From Nitrospira sp. (GTDB lineage Bacteria; Nitrospirota; Nitrospiria; Nitrospirales; Nitrospiraceae), in the NCBI GenBank assembly GCA_029881435.1, contig JAOUMR010000018.1, positions 1 to 43,566 of the forward strand: a stretch of 43,566 bases of DNA, given 5' to 3'. Under the pieces are notes generated by a model. It was not told the DNA's origin. It saw nothing but the letters and a program-made list of their open reading frames with translations, and made no database searches. The position numbers and the translations under genes were made by a program. Position 1 is the first letter of the stretch. Every line of letters starts with the position of its first letter. Positions 33,479 to 40,271 of the stretch are shown here, piece after piece.

Positions 33479-33974
33479 GGTGATACTCCTCTTCTGGAGG
33501 ACAATGAGCGCAGTTCTTGCCTGAACATAAACTACGCAATCCCGATGCCACAGAGATCTTCGCGAATCTTTCATACATTCCCATGGCTGGTTCATGGAGG
33601 TACGAAACACGGGCAACGAATCAGGTAATCGGTTGGGGTAGGCGTCTACAGCGAAGTGAGGCACGATGAGGCAAGATGCAACAGTGGACGAGTCCCACAC
33701 CCAGCCTTGCAACAAGCCGATAACTCCATCCTTACGATCGACGGCTCTCGCGATTCTGGCAGCGGCACCATCGTGCACCTGGCGGTCGCGTTCTCCGTGC
33801 ATACAGACCAGCTGATCCATCCTGAACCAGTATGCCGCAGATCAGATTATTCCCTTTGCGGCCATGGCAGCGGGCGACAGCCAGTTTGTCATTCCCGCGA
33901 TGGGCGACCCCTTCCGTGCGCAGCTTGTCCGTTCCTTCGCGCTTTGTTTAGAATGTTGTATCCCCGAGGTAATT
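33479..33974. other. Divergent intergenic region
   Basis: Nearly 500 bases between the aldolase/phosphatase (minus) and a lipoprotein gene (plus). Long open frames run through it on both strands as extensions of those genes, but they carry no recognisable protein. A sigma-54-like element for the minus-strand gene lies at 33536-33550. Confidence 0.4.
33536..33550 (-). promoter_or_regulatory. Sigma-54 (-24/-12) promoter candidate for the FBP aldolase/phosphatase
   Basis: On the minus strand the sequence reads TGGCATCGGGATTGC: TGGCA and TTGC are exact, with GG and GC ten bases apart. Transcription would start near 33525, leaving a ~47-base leader before the ATG at 33478. Confidence 0.5.
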
Positions 33975-34484
33975 ATGCCTCAGATCCTCGCTTCTGGCCT
34001 TCTGCTCGGTTTTCTGCTCGCGCTGGCGTCGTGTGGAGACTCCAGTTACCAAGTCCGTCAACCCATGGGCTATGGCGTGATGCCACCGGGAGAAACCTGG
34101 GTAGCTGTTGACAGCACCTACCAATCCCCGGCACGTAACATGGTGTACTTCGACCCAACGACGATTCGCCGAGACGGAGCTCGTGTCACGCTGTGGCAGT
34201 TAACCGACTATAAGGTGATGCAAGGGAACGCGCCGTTTGGGCGGTTCATGCTGGGGCCTCACCGGTTTTTCTCGACGAAGTCGCACAAGGAATTGGACTG
34301 CGTCAACAACCGTGTTCGGTTGTTGGCGTCCTCTGAGCACTCTCAACACATGGGCACCGGCGCCCAACATGCGGTGGCGGTTGCCCAAGGCTCCGGACTT
34401 CCCATTGAACCAGGCAGCATCAACGAGGCACTGTGGAACGTAGCCTGTGGCAAGACAGGAGAAGGTATCGATTATTCTTCATGA
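33975..34484 (+). CDS. Lipoprotein resembling the surface-adhesin protein E / CNP1-like group
   Basis: A 169-residue lipoprotein; GAGGT five bases before the ATG at 33975 fixes the start. The lipobox is LASC (Cys20). The mature domain contains WVAVDSTYQSPARNMVYFDP, TTIRRDGARVTLWQLTDYKV, then SHKELDCVNNRVRLLASSEH and a final NEALWNVACG. The two Cys residues (DCVNN and VACG) are in the positions where small secreted proteins of this group form a disulphide. Such proteins have a beta-rich fold and mostly unknown function. The similarity is by pattern only. Confidence 0.68.
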   Translation: MPQILASGLLLGFLLALASCGDSSYQVRQPMGYGVMPPGETWVAVDSTYQSPARNMVYFDPTTIRRDGARVTLWQLTDYKVMQGNAPFGRFMLGPHRFFSTKSHKELDCVNNRVRLLASSEHSQHMGTGAQHAVAVAQGSGLPIEPGSINEALWNVACGKTGEGIDYSS

Positions 34485-34492
34485 GGCGCTCT

Positions 34493-34623
34493 CGATGGGC
34501 ATGCCCTGTCCGCGACATGTGTCCTCTTGCTACAGATCGCAGTCGCTCCTTGTCGCAGAATTCCCCCAATCTTTCGTCCGTCGTTTGTTCCATCCCGCCT
34601 ACCCCTCTGAGATATGGCTCAAG
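34493..34623. repeat. Direct repeat, copy A (degenerate), left of the cytochrome cluster
   Basis: This ~131-bp stretch aligns along its length with 38430-38559, including shared blocks GCTACAG, CCTTGT-GCAGA-TTCCC and GAGATAT-GCTCAA. On the minus strand it can be read as fragments of the small gene at 38386-38646 (for instance GQGMP versus GQGML), but a one-base difference breaks the frame. It is a decayed second copy. Confidence 0.7.
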
Positions 34624-34649
34624 TGTCAAGCTTCCGGCTGAAGGAGTTC

Positions 34650-34664
34650 CGGCATCAACTTTGC
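34650..34664 (+). promoter_or_regulatory. Possible sigma-54 promoter of the porin-cytochrome operon
   Basis: CGGCATCAACTTTGC keeps GGCA and TTGC with correct spacing but has C for the first T, so the match is weaker than the others. The predicted start near 34676 gives a leader of ~85 bases before the cytochrome ATG at 34761. Confidence 0.35.
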
Positions 34665-34760
34665 GAGATATTAAATGGTTTAGAAAACAAAATGGTCGGA
34701 TCCCATAATGGCCCGCTCGTCTTTCTATTTACGGCACCGTATTTTGTCGAGGTGGGAACC

Positions 34761-35090
34761 ATGAGACGCGTTTTCATTGTCTTTATCGGTGTTTCCTTCC
34801 TAGCAGGTCTTCTTAACCTGCTACCTGTCTTCGCTCAAACGGAGGAAGCCATACTGCGCGGGCAGAATGTCTTCAAGACAAACAAATGCAGCGTGTGTCA
34901 TTCGATTGAAGGGAAAGGCGGCCGAATGGGACCAGACCTCAGCCAGGTCGGCTCACGCCGAGAAGCGGCATGGTTACATACGTTCCTCAAAGATCCTCGT
35001 TCCGTCATTCCGCAGGGCAAGCAGCCGCCATTTAAGGGAACAGACCAGGAGCGAGAGGAACTGGTGACGTACCTCTCTTCGCTACAATGA
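34761..35090 (+). CDS. Small monohaem c-type cytochrome
   Basis: A 109-residue periplasmic cytochrome. GAGGTGGG precedes the ATG at 34761; the longer frame from 34614 enters the degenerate repeat and is rejected. Signal peptide 1-25 ends at VFA-Q. The haem site is CSVCH (C43, C46, H47) followed by GKGGRMGPDLSQVGSR. The normal distal-ligand region of this class, usually with Met-Pro, reads GKQPPFKG: the Met is Gln. The terminal helix REELVTYLSSL is normal. The haem may use another axial ligand (for example the Met in GRMGP) or be five-coordinate. Its stop overlaps the next start by ATGA, so it is coupled to the decahaem protein and probably feeds electrons to it or takes them from it. Confidence 0.88.
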   Translation: MRRVFIVFIGVSFLAGLLNLLPVFAQTEEAILRGQNVFKTNKCSVCHSIEGKGGRMGPDLSQVGSRREAAWLHTFLKDPRSVIPQGKQPPFKGTDQEREELVTYLSSLQ

Positions 35091-36085
35091 GTTTCGACGT
35101 AGTAAGGACCATGCTCGTGCGAGATGCAACAGGCCTGCGGCGACGCCTATGGATCCGGCTCGTCGGATTGTTCAGCATCCTGCTGGCTTCCACCTTGTGG
35201 CAGTGCTCGCTTGACCAGCGACGCAACCAAGCGGTTTCCCCTCCCACCATCGCAGATGCCGCCTACGTGGGTTCTCAAACCTGCCTGGAATGCCATGCCG
35301 ACCATCAACAGAATATGGAATCAAGCCTTCATGGGAAGATTCTGCTCGGGTCGGTGGCTCGCACGGATCTGCAGAGGCACGGGTGCGAAGCCTGCCATGG
35401 CCCAGGAAGCCGACACCAGGAGGATTACTCCGACCCTTCCGCAATTATCACCTTCGGCTCAGGCTCCCCACAACCGGCTGTCAGCCAGAACGCCGTCTGT
35501 CTCCAATGTCATATGAAAGGCCGCCGACTCTTCTGGCAGGGGAGCGCGCATGAAATACGAGATGTTTCCTGCTTATCATGCCATTCGGTCCATAACGCGC
35601 AAACCCGCCATGCGAATCTGAGAGCGCCCTCTCAATTTCAGTTGTGCAGTCAGTGCCATGCGATCAAGGCTGCCATGGCATTCAATTGGGCGCACATGCC
35701 CGTCCGTGAGGGCAAGATGCAATGCGCCGATTGCCACAATGTCCACGGATCACTGACGGAATCACTCATTCAGGAAAACAGTGTGAACGAGAACTGCTAT
35801 CGATGTCATGCGGACCGAAGAGGACCGTTTTTGTATGAACACCCGCCGGTCCGTGAAAATTGCATCTCGTGTCATGTGGCTCACGGCAGCAACAATCCGC
35901 GGCTCCTGCGCATACGGCCTCCGCGGCTCTGTCAGCAATGCCACAATGAAGCCGGTCATCCCTCGACGGCATTCGGGTTACCGGGTGGCTTGGCCGATCG
36001 GCGAATGCTCGGACGCTCATGCCTGTCGTGCCATATCAATATCCATGGCTCCAACCATCCTTCGGGCTTCGCCCTCACACGCTGA
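35087..36085 (+). CDS. Decahaem c-type cytochrome, DmsE/MtrA/PioA family
   Basis: A protein of 332 residues with exactly ten CxxCH motifs: CLECH, CEACH, CLQCH, CLSCH, CSQCH, CADCH, CYRCH, CISCH, CQQCH and CLSCH. After a hydrophobic export segment at about 20-40, the first haem lies at residues 66-70 and conserved phrases such as VGSQTCLECH, HGCEACHGPGSRH, VSCLSCHSVH, MQCADCHNVHG and RENCISCHVAHGSNN follow. This is the MtrA/DmsE pattern, a linear haem wire that sits inside an MtrB-type barrel and carries electrons across the outer membrane. The ATG at 35087 overlaps the upstream stop; the ATG at 35111 has AAGGA just before it and may be the true start, giving a more usual signal peptide. The barrel gene follows 21 bases later. 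Confidence 0.93.
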   Translation: MSFDVVRTMLVRDATGLRRRLWIRLVGLFSILLASTLWQCSLDQRRNQAVSPPTIADAAYVGSQTCLECHADHQQNMESSLHGKILLGSVARTDLQRHGCEACHGPGSRHQEDYSDPSAIITFGSGSPQPAVSQNAVCLQCHMKGRRLFWQGSAHEIRDVSCLSCHSVHNAQTRHANLRAPSQFQLCSQCHAIKAAMAFNWAHMPVREGKMQCADCHNVHGSLTESLIQENSVNENCYRCHADRRGPFLYEHPPVRENCISCHVAHGSNNPRLLRIRPPRLCQQCHNEAGHPSTAFGLPGGLADRRMLGRSCLSCHINIHGSNHPSGFALTR

Positions 36086-36106
36086 TGTCTATGAGAGGAC
36101 TGGCAT

Positions 36107-38389
36107 GTGATGACCCCACATCGCCATCGAGTTAACACCCTTGCCGTGGCGATGGCTGGTATCGTCGCATTCACGGCCTTGTGCGGTGGAGGGCAGGTCC
36201 GCGGTGAGGAAATCGGGCCGCCGCCTCCCCACTGGAAAGAATCCCTGCCGTTCCGGCTGGAAGGAGAGGTGGAAGCGGGATTTCAGACGTTGAGCGGGAA
36301 CACCGGTTCGCCGACGTTCTTTGAATATCGCGATCTCGCAGGGAAGCCCACCATCCCGAACCTGCGGTTGAAGGCAGAGGACTCATTGGGAACCCGGTTT
36401 CTCGAACTGGGCGGGAGAAACATGACCAGAACTGATGGGTCTTTCTTTCTGCATGCGGGACAGTACAACGCGCTTCAATTTGACTTCGGCTATGACAGGC
36501 TCCCCCATGTGATCGGCTTGAATCGAACAACGATCTACAGCAATCAGGGAGGCGGTAAATTCGCTCTCCCCGGCGGGCCCCTTGATCCAGTTACCGAGGG
36601 AGCGTTCAATGCCGTGCCCGGCACGACGGTCGGCCAACGAAATGCGATCGCCTCGTCCGTGAACAGCCTGCTTCAGCCCACCAGCCTCGGCTTTCAAACC
36701 GATACGGCTCACATGGGGTTGCGATACCTGCTCACCCCTGACCTCACATTGACGGCCAACTATTCTCGGAGAGAGAAATCGGGCACGAGCCCATTCGGGG
36801 GTGTGATCGGCACCCCCGGCGGGCCGGTCGTGGAATTCGCCGCTCCACGCGACGAGCGCATTCATGAAATGGGAGCCACCGCCGAATACGCCAAGGATTG
36901 GTATCAGCTCCGCATGAACTACACCGCGTCGCTCTTTGAGAACGGAATCAATCAGGTTGAGTGGGACAACGTGTGCGGGAACGGGGCTCCCTGCGGAAAC
37001 CTTTCAGGCTTCGGTCGTGCCGCGACGATGCCGAACAACCTAGCGCACACTTTTTCCGGCGCCGGTGGCGCCAGCCTGCCCTGGTGGTACACCCGCCTGA
37101 CGGGAAACGTTTCCTACGCACTCTGGCGGCAGGACCAGACATTTATGCCGGTTTCGACGCTCTCCTCGCGCAATTTTTCCGATGCGGGAGCGACAAGTCC
37201 AAAAGCCGCCATGGACGTCCTGCTTGCCAGTTTTGGCCTGACCAGTCGACCTGTTTCAAGCGTCACACTGACGGCACGGTACCGCTACTACCATCTCGAC
37301 AACAACACACCGATACACACGTTCACCAGCGCGCTGTTTCCTGGCGATACCGGCGTCGGACAAACGAACCGTACGACGCCGATCAGCTTCCGCAAGCAGA
37401 ATGTGAGTGCCAATGCGGCCTGGCGGATGACGAACCACCTGACAGCCAAGATCGGCTACGAATGGGAACGCTGGGGCCGTTCGTTCCGGGAAGCCGCTGA
37501 GTCGGACGAGCATATCGGCAAGGCCGCGCTCGATTATCGGCCCACCGGCTGGGCGATCAGCCGGCTGACCTATAGCCATGGTGTTCGCACGATCGGTGCG
37601 GACGGCTATGTGCAAGTCAGTCCGATAACCGCCGTGGTGCTACCCCAGTTCAGAAAATTCGACCAGGCCGACCGCACACGAGACAAGGTCGAGTGGTTTC
37701 TTCACGCCACCCCGGTTGACCCGATTTCGTTCTCTTTGCAGGTCTATGCCCAGCAGGACCATTTTTTTAATACCAGCTATGGTCTGCAGCAATCTCGAGC
37801 CTATGGCTATTCCGGCGACGTGACTTGGACGCCGTTCGACCGGCTCAGTTTCATCGGGGGTTATGCCCACGACGACTACCAGTCACGCCAGCAAAATTGT
37901 CATGTGGCGTTCAACCCCCTTGGCCCCGGGCCCTGCGATCCGACGAACACCTATTTCAGTCGCCCGCGCGACTTATTGGATACGTGGCACATGGGGATGT
38001 ACGTCATCGCAATCCCTCAGCGCCTGGATCTGAGCCTAGATTACCGCTATACGTTCGGACGGAGTAAATACGGTATGAGTGGGACGTCAGGGGGGGCCGT
38101 CGCCGGCGATCCCGTCCCTATGCCGGATATCAAGAATGTGTTCCACGTCGTCCAGGCTTCAGCACGCTACCGAGTGACGCTCCACTGGACACTCAAGATG
38201 GTCTATCTGTACGAACGCTACCGCGAATCCGACTTTACCGTGGACAATGTGACTCCGTCACTGGCCAACGTAGTCGTGGACGGCTTCACAACTCCGTCTG
38301 CCTCGGATGTACGATCGGTCCTCATCCCGATCCAACACCCAGCCTATGAAGCCCATTTCATGGGGTTCAGCGTGGCGTACCAGTTCTAA
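36107..38389 (+). CDS. MtrB/PioB-family decahaem-associated outer-membrane beta-barrel
   Basis: A 760-residue outer-membrane porin. GTG at 36107 is seven bases after GAGGA; the ATG directly following is the alternative. A signal peptide ends near VRGEE. The rest alternates hydrophobic and polar residues with many Tyr, Trp and Phe, ending in the aromatic terminal strand FMGFSVAYQF as expected of barrels handled by Bam. MtrB/PioB-type phrases occur at the start (FRLEGEVEAGFQTLSGNTGS, FLELGGRNMTRTDGSFFLHA) and in FDRLSFIGGYAHDDYQSRQQ. The N-terminal CxxC of Shewanella MtrB is not seen. It should sheathe the decahaem cytochrome. No surface-exposed OmcA/MtrC-like cytochrome is encoded next to it, as in PioAB systems. 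Confidence 0.9.
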   Translation: MMTPHRHRVNTLAVAMAGIVAFTALCGGGQVRGEEIGPPPPHWKESLPFRLEGEVEAGFQTLSGNTGSPTFFEYRDLAGKPTIPNLRLKAEDSLGTRFLELGGRNMTRTDGSFFLHAGQYNALQFDFGYDRLPHVIGLNRTTIYSNQGGGKFALPGGPLDPVTEGAFNAVPGTTVGQRNAIASSVNSLLQPTSLGFQTDTAHMGLRYLLTPDLTLTANYSRREKSGTSPFGGVIGTPGGPVVEFAAPRDERIHEMGATAEYAKDWYQLRMNYTASLFENGINQVEWDNVCGNGAPCGNLSGFGRAATMPNNLAHTFSGAGGASLPWWYTRLTGNVSYALWRQDQTFMPVSTLSSRNFSDAGATSPKAAMDVLLASFGLTSRPVSSVTLTARYRYYHLDNNTPIHTFTSALFPGDTGVGQTNRTTPISFRKQNVSANAAWRMTNHLTAKIGYEWERWGRSFREAAESDEHIGKAALDYRPTGWAISRLTYSHGVRTIGADGYVQVSPITAVVLPQFRKFDQADRTRDKVEWFLHATPVDPISFSLQVYAQQDHFFNTSYGLQQSRAYGYSGDVTWTPFDRLSFIGGYAHDDYQSRQQNCHVAFNPLGPGPCDPTNTYFSRPRDLLDTWHMGMYVIAIPQRLDLSLDYRYTFGRSKYGMSGTSGGAVAGDPVPMPDIKNVFHVVQASARYRVTLHWTLKMVYLYERYRESDFTVDNVTPSLANVVVDGFTTPSASDVRSVLIPIQHPAYEAHFMGFSVAYQF

Positions 38390-38646
38390 CGACGGCGAGC
38401 CCTCGTCGATTCTTTCTTCACGCCCTTCTGGATGAGCATCCCCTGCCCGTGACTTGCGCATTTCGCTACAGCCTGCGGTTTCACCTTGTAGCAGAGTTCC
38501 CCAATCAGCTCAGCTCTCATTCCTCTCATCCCGTCTAACTCTTTGAGATATCGCTCAAATACCGAACTGCTGATCGAACGCGTCCTGGCGTCGACCTTGC
38601 TGGATATCCGATCAGTCATCTTGAGCACAGGTTGTTTGACCAGCAA
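38386..38646 (-). CDS. Small basic protein of unknown function, present in two copies locally
   Basis: A frame of 86 residues, convergent with the barrel gene and overlapping it by four bases. The likely protein starts at MTDRISSKVDARTR (ATG 38619) or upstream at TTG 38646; neither has a strong ribosome site. It contains VFERYLKELDGMRGMRAELI, GELCYKVKPQAVAKCASHGQ and a Lys/Arg-rich end. A degraded copy of its central part lies at 34493-34623. I do not recognise a family. The existence of a second, decayed copy argues that it was a real gene or part of a repeated element. Confidence 0.45.
   Translation of the reverse strand: MLVKQPVLKMTDRISSKVDARTRSISSSVFERYLKELDGMRGMRAELIGELCYKVKPQAVAKCASHGQGMLIQKGVKKESTRARRR
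38430..38559. repeat. Direct repeat, copy B (intact frame), right of the cytochrome cluster
   Basis: Aligns with 34493-34623 in the same orientation, roughly three quarters identical by eye, with one-base gaps. The two copies bracket the cytochrome-porin operon and are about 3.9 kb apart. Copy B keeps an open frame on the minus strand. Confidence 0.7.
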
Positions 38647-38682
38647 GCGCGCCTATGCGCATCACATGAAGGGAGGAGTTCT

Positions 38683-38883
38683 ATGTCCGTTGCCAAGATC
38701 ATCGAGATCAGTTCTGATTCGCCTACGAGTTTCGAGGATGCCATCGCCCAAGGAATCGCCCGAGCATCCAAGACCATCCACGGGATCAAGTCGGCGTGGG
38801 TGGCAGAGCAACATGTCGTGGTTGAAAACAACAAGGTCACCTTGTATCGCGTGGATCTGAAGGTCACGTTCGTAATGGATTGA
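38683..38883 (+). CDS. Dodecin family flavin-binding protein
   Basis: A 66-residue protein from ATG at 38683, preceded by a strong GGGAGGAG site. MSVAKIIEISSDSPTSFEDA, then IAQGIARASKTIHGIKSAWV and NNKVTLYRVDLKVTFVMD, gives the beta-alpha-beta-beta fold of dodecin, which assembles into a hollow dodecamer. The Trp in SAWV is the residue that stacks on flavin isoalloxazine rings in bacterial dodecins. It acts as a cytoplasmic flavin store or buffer. A weak -24/-12 match (TGGCGTCGACCTTGC at 38586-38600) lies upstream. Confidence 0.92.
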   Translation: MSVAKIIEISSDSPTSFEDAIAQGIARASKTIHGIKSAWVAEQHVVVENNKVTLYRVDLKVTFVMD

Positions 38884-38986
38884 CGACTCGCCGAAAGAGT
38901 ATCGACTCGTGTCACCGCCTGATTAGGAGGCGATTCGACGGTGCCGTGGCGACATCGACAGACGCGGGTGTAGGGGGAGGGGCTGT

Positions 38987-39661
38987 GTGCATGGCGAGTG
39001 GCCACAACCAGGGGTGATCCGAGAGCGGCTGCGCGCGGCTGTGCGGGGCATCGCCCTTCACGCTGCAGTGCAGCTCGTTCTCGTCTGGCCTGTCCTCCTT
39101 GCAGCAGCAGCCGGATCTGAATCACCTACCGAAGCAGTCCGCGGAACAGTTAGCCGAGTTCTCAGTATCCTCGAAGACCCGGCACTGAAGGACCCGGCGA
39201 AACTCAAACCTCGCCGTCGCATGCTGGAGGACGTGATCGCGACACGCTTCGACTATGCAGAAATGTCGAGACGCGCGTTGGCCGCCTACTGGAAGCCTCT
39301 CACCACGGCCGAGCGTACGGAGTTCGTCGAGCTCTTCAAACGGTTTCTCTCCGACCGGTACGCCGAAAAGATCGAAGACTATAGCGGAGAGCAAGTGGAG
39401 TACCGCTCGGAACGGATCGAAGGGACCTATGCGGAAGTCCGAACAGAGCTACACTCAGACAAAACGACTATTCCTATGGACTATCGCCTTTTGTTGAAGG
39501 AAGGTCGGTGGCATGCCTATGACATCATCGTGGACGGCGTGAGCTTGGTGAAGAATTACCGGAGTCAGTTCCAGAAGATCATTCGTGAGAGCTCCTATCA
39601 GGAATTGGTTAACAAATTGCGAGGACGAACCCTGACCGAGGCAAGAAAAACGAAACCATGA
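38987..39661 (+). CDS. mlaC: MlaC-family periplasmic phospholipid-binding protein
   Basis: A 224-residue exported protein from GTG at 38987, with GGGGGAGGGG upstream. After the basic N-terminus (REPLR-like, here IRERLRAAVRGIA) a hydrophobic signal ends near AAAAGS. The domain has LKPRRRMLEDVIATRFDYAE, MSRRALAAYWKPLTTAERTE and FVELFKRFLSDRYAEKIEDY, then YRLLLKEGRWHAYDIIVDGV and SLVKNYRSQFQKII, all typical of MlaC/Ttg2D. MlaC ferries phospholipid between MlaA in the outer membrane and the MlaFEDB importer. Its probable partner mlaA lies at 26172. No transporter genes adjoin it, so the system is dispersed in this genome. Confidence 0.9.
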   Translation: MHGEWPQPGVIRERLRAAVRGIALHAAVQLVLVWPVLLAAAAGSESPTEAVRGTVSRVLSILEDPALKDPAKLKPRRRMLEDVIATRFDYAEMSRRALAAYWKPLTTAERTEFVELFKRFLSDRYAEKIEDYSGEQVEYRSERIEGTYAEVRTELHSDKTTIPMDYRLLLKEGRWHAYDIIVDGVSLVKNYRSQFQKIIRESSYQELVNKLRGRTLTEARKTKP

Positions 39662-39978
39662 CCAGTACCCATCCCCTGTCTCCCGGACACTCATTTTGCG
39701 TTTTTGAACGGCGTGTTCAGGGGGGTGACCGCAAGCCACGACCATCGACTTTGTATGAAGGTCGTAGCGGAAGGCGGCAGTATAGAAAAGCGAATTGCCC
39801 CGAATCGCGACAAGGCCTACCAAGGTCCGTTATTCGCGTACCGCTCATGATGGCAAAATACTTGCCATTCGACAATGACCGATAAGGCACGATCGTTGCT
39901 CATCTTCATTCTTGTATCTCTTCATGCGGATGACCTTCCATCCATATCGATAACTGCTCTAAGGAGGATCTCAGAGCC
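39662..39978. promoter_or_regulatory. Intergenic region with two tandem sigma-54-like elements
   Basis: Two matches lie in the same direction: TGGCAAAATACTTGC at 39851-39865 and AGGCACGATCGTTGC at 39885-39899. The second has GGCACG and TTGC exact; the first has TGGCA and TTGC exact and also lies in the palindrome TGGCAA-N5-TTGCCA (39851-39867). Starts would fall near 39877 and 39911. A 75-residue frame at 39658-39885 overlaps the mlaC stop but has no ribosome site or motif and is not called. Confidence 0.5.
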
Positions 39979-40227
39979 ATGAACGTCGAACCTTCACGCC
40001 AAACCAAAAAGACAAAGCCCCGGCCACCATCGAGCAAACCAGCCAAGGCCGCGGCTCCAACTGCTACACGCACGCGTCAACCGGTGTCGCCCTGCGATGA
40101 TCCGCATATCTTGATCGCGAAGCGAGCCTATGAGCTCTACAGCGAGCGCGGCTATCGGCATGGGTGTGCACTCGATGATTGGCTGGACGCGGAGCGGGAG
40201 ATTATCAGTCAGATCCCACCGGTCTGA
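39979..40227 (+). CDS. DUF2934 protein
   Basis: An 82-residue protein. AAGGAGG lies about 11 bases before ATG. The first ~40 residues are basic, Pro/Lys/Ala-rich and probably disordered. The C-terminal half is the DUF2934 motif: IAKRAYELYSERGYRHGCAL then DDWLDAEREI. The domain is a short helical unit of unknown biochemical role found in many bacteria. It precedes the activase by 44 bases and is probably in the same transcript. Two sigma-54-like elements lie upstream. Confidence 0.85.
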   Translation: MNVEPSRQTKKTKPRPPSSKPAKAAAPTATRTRQPVSPCDDPHILIAKRAYELYSERGYRHGCALDDWLDAEREIISQIPPV

Positions 40228-40229
40228 GG

Positions 40230-40251
40230 GGTCGATTCCCGGTCGATTCCC
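40230..40251. repeat. 11-bp tandem direct repeat
   Basis: GGTCGATTCCC occurs twice in a row directly after the DUF2934 stop codon and before the activase start. Probably a small local duplication. Confidence 0.8.
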
Positions 40252-40271
40252 CCAGTTTCTAGAGGGTCTGT

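Noticed and set aside
32372-33820. 482-residue reading of the FBP aldolase/phosphatase
   Set aside because: The family starts at MKVTLSIIKADIG, with a ribosome site at 33478; the extension crosses a sigma-54-like element.
34614-34760. N-terminal extension of the cytochrome gene
   Set aside because: It would hide the signal peptide behind 49 unrelated residues and runs through the degenerate repeat.
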